From JAXHTH01 sp034211115 (GTDB lineage: Bacteria; Planctomycetota; Phycisphaerae; Phycisphaerales; SM1A02): a stretch of DNA of 28,266 nucleotides. Under the pieces are notes generated by a model that saw only the letters and a program-made list of their open reading frames with translations, did no database searches and was not told the DNA's origin. Shown here one piece after another: positions 26,140 through 28,266 of this stretch. Where the stretch lies: NCBI GenBank assembly GCA_034211115.1, contig JAXHTH010000320.1, forward strand, positions 1 to 28,266. Direction: 5' to 3'. Made by a program: the position numbers and the translations under genes. How positions within the stretch are numbered: the first letter of the stretch is position 1; each line of letters starts with the position of its first letter.

Positions 26140-28266
26140 ATGACCCTCCGCACCAAGACCATCATCATCATCGGCCTCACCCTCGTCGGACTCGTGGTGG
26201 TCCTGTGTCTCATCAGCCAGCCCATCGTTCTCGAGGGATTCGCGGAGGTGGAGGCCCGCCAGATACGCTCCGGCGTGCGGCAGGCGCTGAATGATCTCAG
26301 AAGAGACGAGGTTCTGAACACGCTCGCCAGCGACTACGCCGGCTGGGACGACACGTACGCATTCATCGTCTCCGGCGACGAGGCCTACATCCGGTCCAAC
26401 CTCGTCGATTCGACGTTCCTCGACACGCGCGTCAATCTCATGGTGTTCGTCAACGCCGCGGGCGAGACGGTCTTCGCCAAGGCCGTCGATCTGGAAGAAG
26501 AGCGGGAGATCGACGTCCCGCCCCCGTTCACCGGCGTCGCCGAGTCGATCCCGCAATTGCTGGATCATCCCGATCCCGACAGCGGCATCAACGGCCTGGT
26601 GATGAGCGACGGGCGGCCCATGCTCGTCACCTCGCACCCCATCATCACGAGCGAGAAGACAGGCCCGATCCGCGGCAGCCTCATCATGGGCCGATACCTG
26701 ACCCGTCCGCGCGTGCAGCAGCTTGCCGCGGGCGCCGATTTCAGGGTCCGGCTCGAGCCGATCGACGAGGCCCGGCTGTCCGATCAGTCCCGGCTCGCGC
26801 TGCACGAGCTTCTGGGCGGGCAGGGGGCGAGCATCCATCCGCTGACGGATCACGCCATCGCCGGCTACGGGCTGCTGCGGGATGTCTTCGGCGAGCCGGC
26901 CGTGCTCGTGCGCGCCGACGGCGGGCGCGAGATCTACGAGCAGGGCCGGCGCACGTTCGCCTATTTCATTCTCGCCCTCATCCTCATCGGGCTGGGCATC
27001 GGCGCGGTGACCCTCATGCTGCTGGAGCGCATCGTGCTTCGCCGCATCTGCCGCATGAGCGACGCGGTGGCGGAGATCGGCGAGAAGAGCGACGCCTCCG
27101 CGCGCCTTCCCGTGCGCGGCCGGGACGAGGTCTCCCGACTCGCCACGACGATCAACGCCACCTTCCAGGCCCTGCAGAGCTCCCAGGGCGCGCTGCAGTA
27201 CATCGGCAAGCACGCCCGGGCCATCCTCTGGTCCGCCATCGTGCGCGAGACGCCCGAGGGGCAGTTCACCTGGAGCTTCAGCATCCAGGACGAGGACGCC
27301 GCCCAGCGCGTGCTTCCCCTCGACGTCTTTCACGGCGGCTCCTACGCGCATGCCTGGAAACGCAGCATCCACAAGGAGGACTTCGACCGCGTTCAGCAGA
27401 CCCCGATCGACGCCATCCGCGCCGACGAGCGCTCCTACCGCCAGGAGTTCCGCATCCGCGACAAGGACAGGGTCGATCACTGGATCCAGGAGGAGGTGGA
27501 CATCGAGCCCATCGCCCCCGATCAGTGGCGGCTCGTCGGCGTGTGCACCGATCTCACCGCCCGCAAGCGGGCCGAGGCGGAGCTCCAGCACGCGCGCGAT
27601 GCGGCACTTGAGGTCTCGCAGATGAAGAGCGAGTTCCTCGCCAACATGAGCCACGAGATCCGCACGCCGATGAACGGCATCATCGGCATGACGGAACTGC
27701 TCCGCGACACGCAGCTCACCGACGAGCAGCGCGAATACCTGGACATGATCAACACCTCGGGCGACGCGCTGCTGCGGGTCATCGACGACGTGCTGGACTT
27801 CTCGAAGATCGAGGCGGGCCGGCTGGATCTGGACGCCGACGATTTCAACCTCCGCCACAGCGTGGGCGACGCCCTGAGCTTCCTCGCCCTCCGCGCCCAT
27901 CAGAAGGGGCTCGAACTCGCCTGCGATGTCGAATCCGACGTGCCGGACGCCCTGATCGGCGATCCCGTCCGCCTCCGGCAGATCCTCGTCAACCTCGTGG
28001 GCAATGCAATCAAGTTCACCCGGGAGGGCGAGGTCGTCGTCCGCGTCTCCTCCGAGCCGGTCCGCGACCGGCAGGTCTATCTGCATTTCACCGTCGCCGA
28101 CACCGGCATCGGCATCCCCGTAGAGAAGCGGCAGATCATCTTCCGCGCCTTCGCCCAGGCCGACAGCTCGACGACCCGCAAGTACGGCGGGACCGGGCTG
28201 GGCCTGGCCATCTCCTCCCAGCTCGCCCAGCGCATGCACGGCCGCATGTGGGTCGAGAGCGAGGTC
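26140..28266 (+). CDS. CHASE4-HAMP-PAS sensor histidine kinase, 3' end outside the window
   Basis: The frame is open for 709 codons to the window edge. TM1 is at about 8-26. An extracytoplasmic CHASE4-type sensor domain follows (SDYAGWDDTYAFI at 64-76, then YIRSNL and VFVNAAGETV). TM2 is at about 273-295 and a HAMP linker ends in RDEVSRLATTINATF. A PAS/PAC-like segment (EDFDRV through LVGVCTDLTARKRAEAEL) leads to the HisKA H-box MSHEIRTPMNGIIGM with H505. The ATPase has NLVGNAIKFT (N box), DTGIGIP and GGTGLGLAIS. HisKA of this type is usual in hybrid kinases, so receiver or Hpt domains may follow beyond the edge. It starts 35 bases after the receiver-FAH gene, with a weak ribosome site, and is probably cotranscribed and functionally paired with it. 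Confidence 0.92.
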   Translation, partial: MTLRTKTIIIIGLTLVGLVVVLCLISQPIVLEGFAEVEARQIRSGVRQALNDLRRDEVLNTLASDYAGWDDTYAFIVSGDEAYIRSNLVDSTFLDTRVNLMVFVNAAGETVFAKAVDLEEEREIDVPPPFTGVAESIPQLLDHPDPDSGINGLVMSDGRPMLVTSHPIITSEKTGPIRGSLIMGRYLTRPRVQQLAAGADFRVRLEPIDEARLSDQSRLALHELLGGQGASIHPLTDHAIAGYGLLRDVFGEPAVLVRADGGREIYEQGRRTFAYFILALILIGLGIGAVTLMLLERIVLRRICRMSDAVAEIGEKSDASARLPVRGRDEVSRLATTINATFQALQSSQGALQYIGKHARAILWSAIVRETPEGQFTWSFSIQDEDAAQRVLPLDVFHGGSYAHAWKRSIHKEDFDRVQQTPIDAIRADERSYRQEFRIRDKDRVDHWIQEEVDIEPIAPDQWRLVGVCTDLTARKRAEAELQHARDAALEVSQMKSEFLANMSHEIRTPMNGIIGMTELLRDTQLTDEQREYLDMINTSGDALLRVIDDVLDFSKIEAGRLDLDADDFNLRHSVGDALSFLALRAHQKGLELACDVESDVPDALIGDPVRLRQILVNLVGNAIKFTREGEVVVRVSSEPVRDRQVYLHFTVADTGIGIPVEKRQIIFRAFAQADSSTTRKYGGTGLGLAISSQLAQRMHGRMWVESEV

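Noticed and set aside
25708..28239. Long - strand open frame (843 codons) opposite the kinase
   Set aside because: Its translation is low-complexity Arg/Asp/Gly/Val-rich with no domain. The + strand carries an unmistakable CHASE4/HisKA kinase. High GC makes antisense frames long.

Overview
The window reads as part of a high-GC chromosome from a planctomycete, most likely a Phycisphaerae-like lineage. The assignment rests on the gene set. It has dockerin-like EF-hand tails on exported proteins, short proteins ending in a PxPAP + hydrophobic + Arg-rich sorting tail, and an HAF-repeat protein. It also has two Tat-exported Gfo/Idh/MocA oxidoreductases, a prepilin leader of the type RAFTLVEL, a type III glutamine synthetase and many small GC-rich palindromic intergenic repeats. 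No transposase, integrase, CRISPR array or plasmid function is visible. Lineage is inferred, not proven.

Layout. 1-631: no convincing gene, a possible promoter and one copy of a 34-nt repeat. 632-4643: a cluster of exported surface proteins on the + strand. It holds an HAF/dockerin protein whose signal peptide is out of frame at a G10 run, three paralogous PEP-CTERM-like proteins and a headless copy of the dockerin tail left by tandem duplication. 4893-6992 (-): an FG-GAP/VCBS protein with a dockerin-like tail. 7474-7545: tRNA-Gly(CCC). 7701-12068 (+): an apparent operon of Tat-exported Gfo/Idh/MocA oxidoreductase, ApbE-like flavin transferase, a second Gfo/Idh/MocA protein with an altered active-site motif, and a membrane-anchored monoheme cytochrome c. 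12262-14735 (-): an octaheme tetrathionate-reductase-family cytochrome and its cytochrome b561-type partner, divergent from an ArsR-family regulator (14965-15282). 15485-16561 (-): membrane-anchored M28 peptidase. 17095-17889 (+): SGNH-like hydrolase. 18059-19591 (+): adenosylhomocysteinase. 19882-21228 (-): FAD/NAD disulfide-reductase-family flavoprotein. 21526-22311 (+): pseudopilin-like protein. 22541-24727 (+): glutamine synthetase III. 24893-26104 (+): a receiver domain nested inside a degenerate fumarylacetoacetate-hydrolase (FAH) fold. 26140 to the window end (+): a CHASE4-HAMP-PAS histidine kinase, cut off by the window.

How they fit together. The first 7 kb encodes proteins for the cell surface or outside, with two different C-terminal address labels (dockerin-like and PEP-CTERM-like). 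The middle is periplasmic and membrane redox: sugar-type oxidoreductases with a cytochrome, then a quinol-linked octaheme reductase with a likely local regulator. The right end is housekeeping metabolism (SAH hydrolysis, glutamine synthesis) followed by an unusual two-component pair.

The strongest candidate for something undescribed is that pair. In the 24893-26104 protein all receiver phosphorylation residues are intact. The FAH fold it interrupts has lost its metal-binding E-x-E pair and the other catalytic positions I can align. It looks like a phosphorylation-controlled FAH pseudoenzyme next to a sensor kinase.
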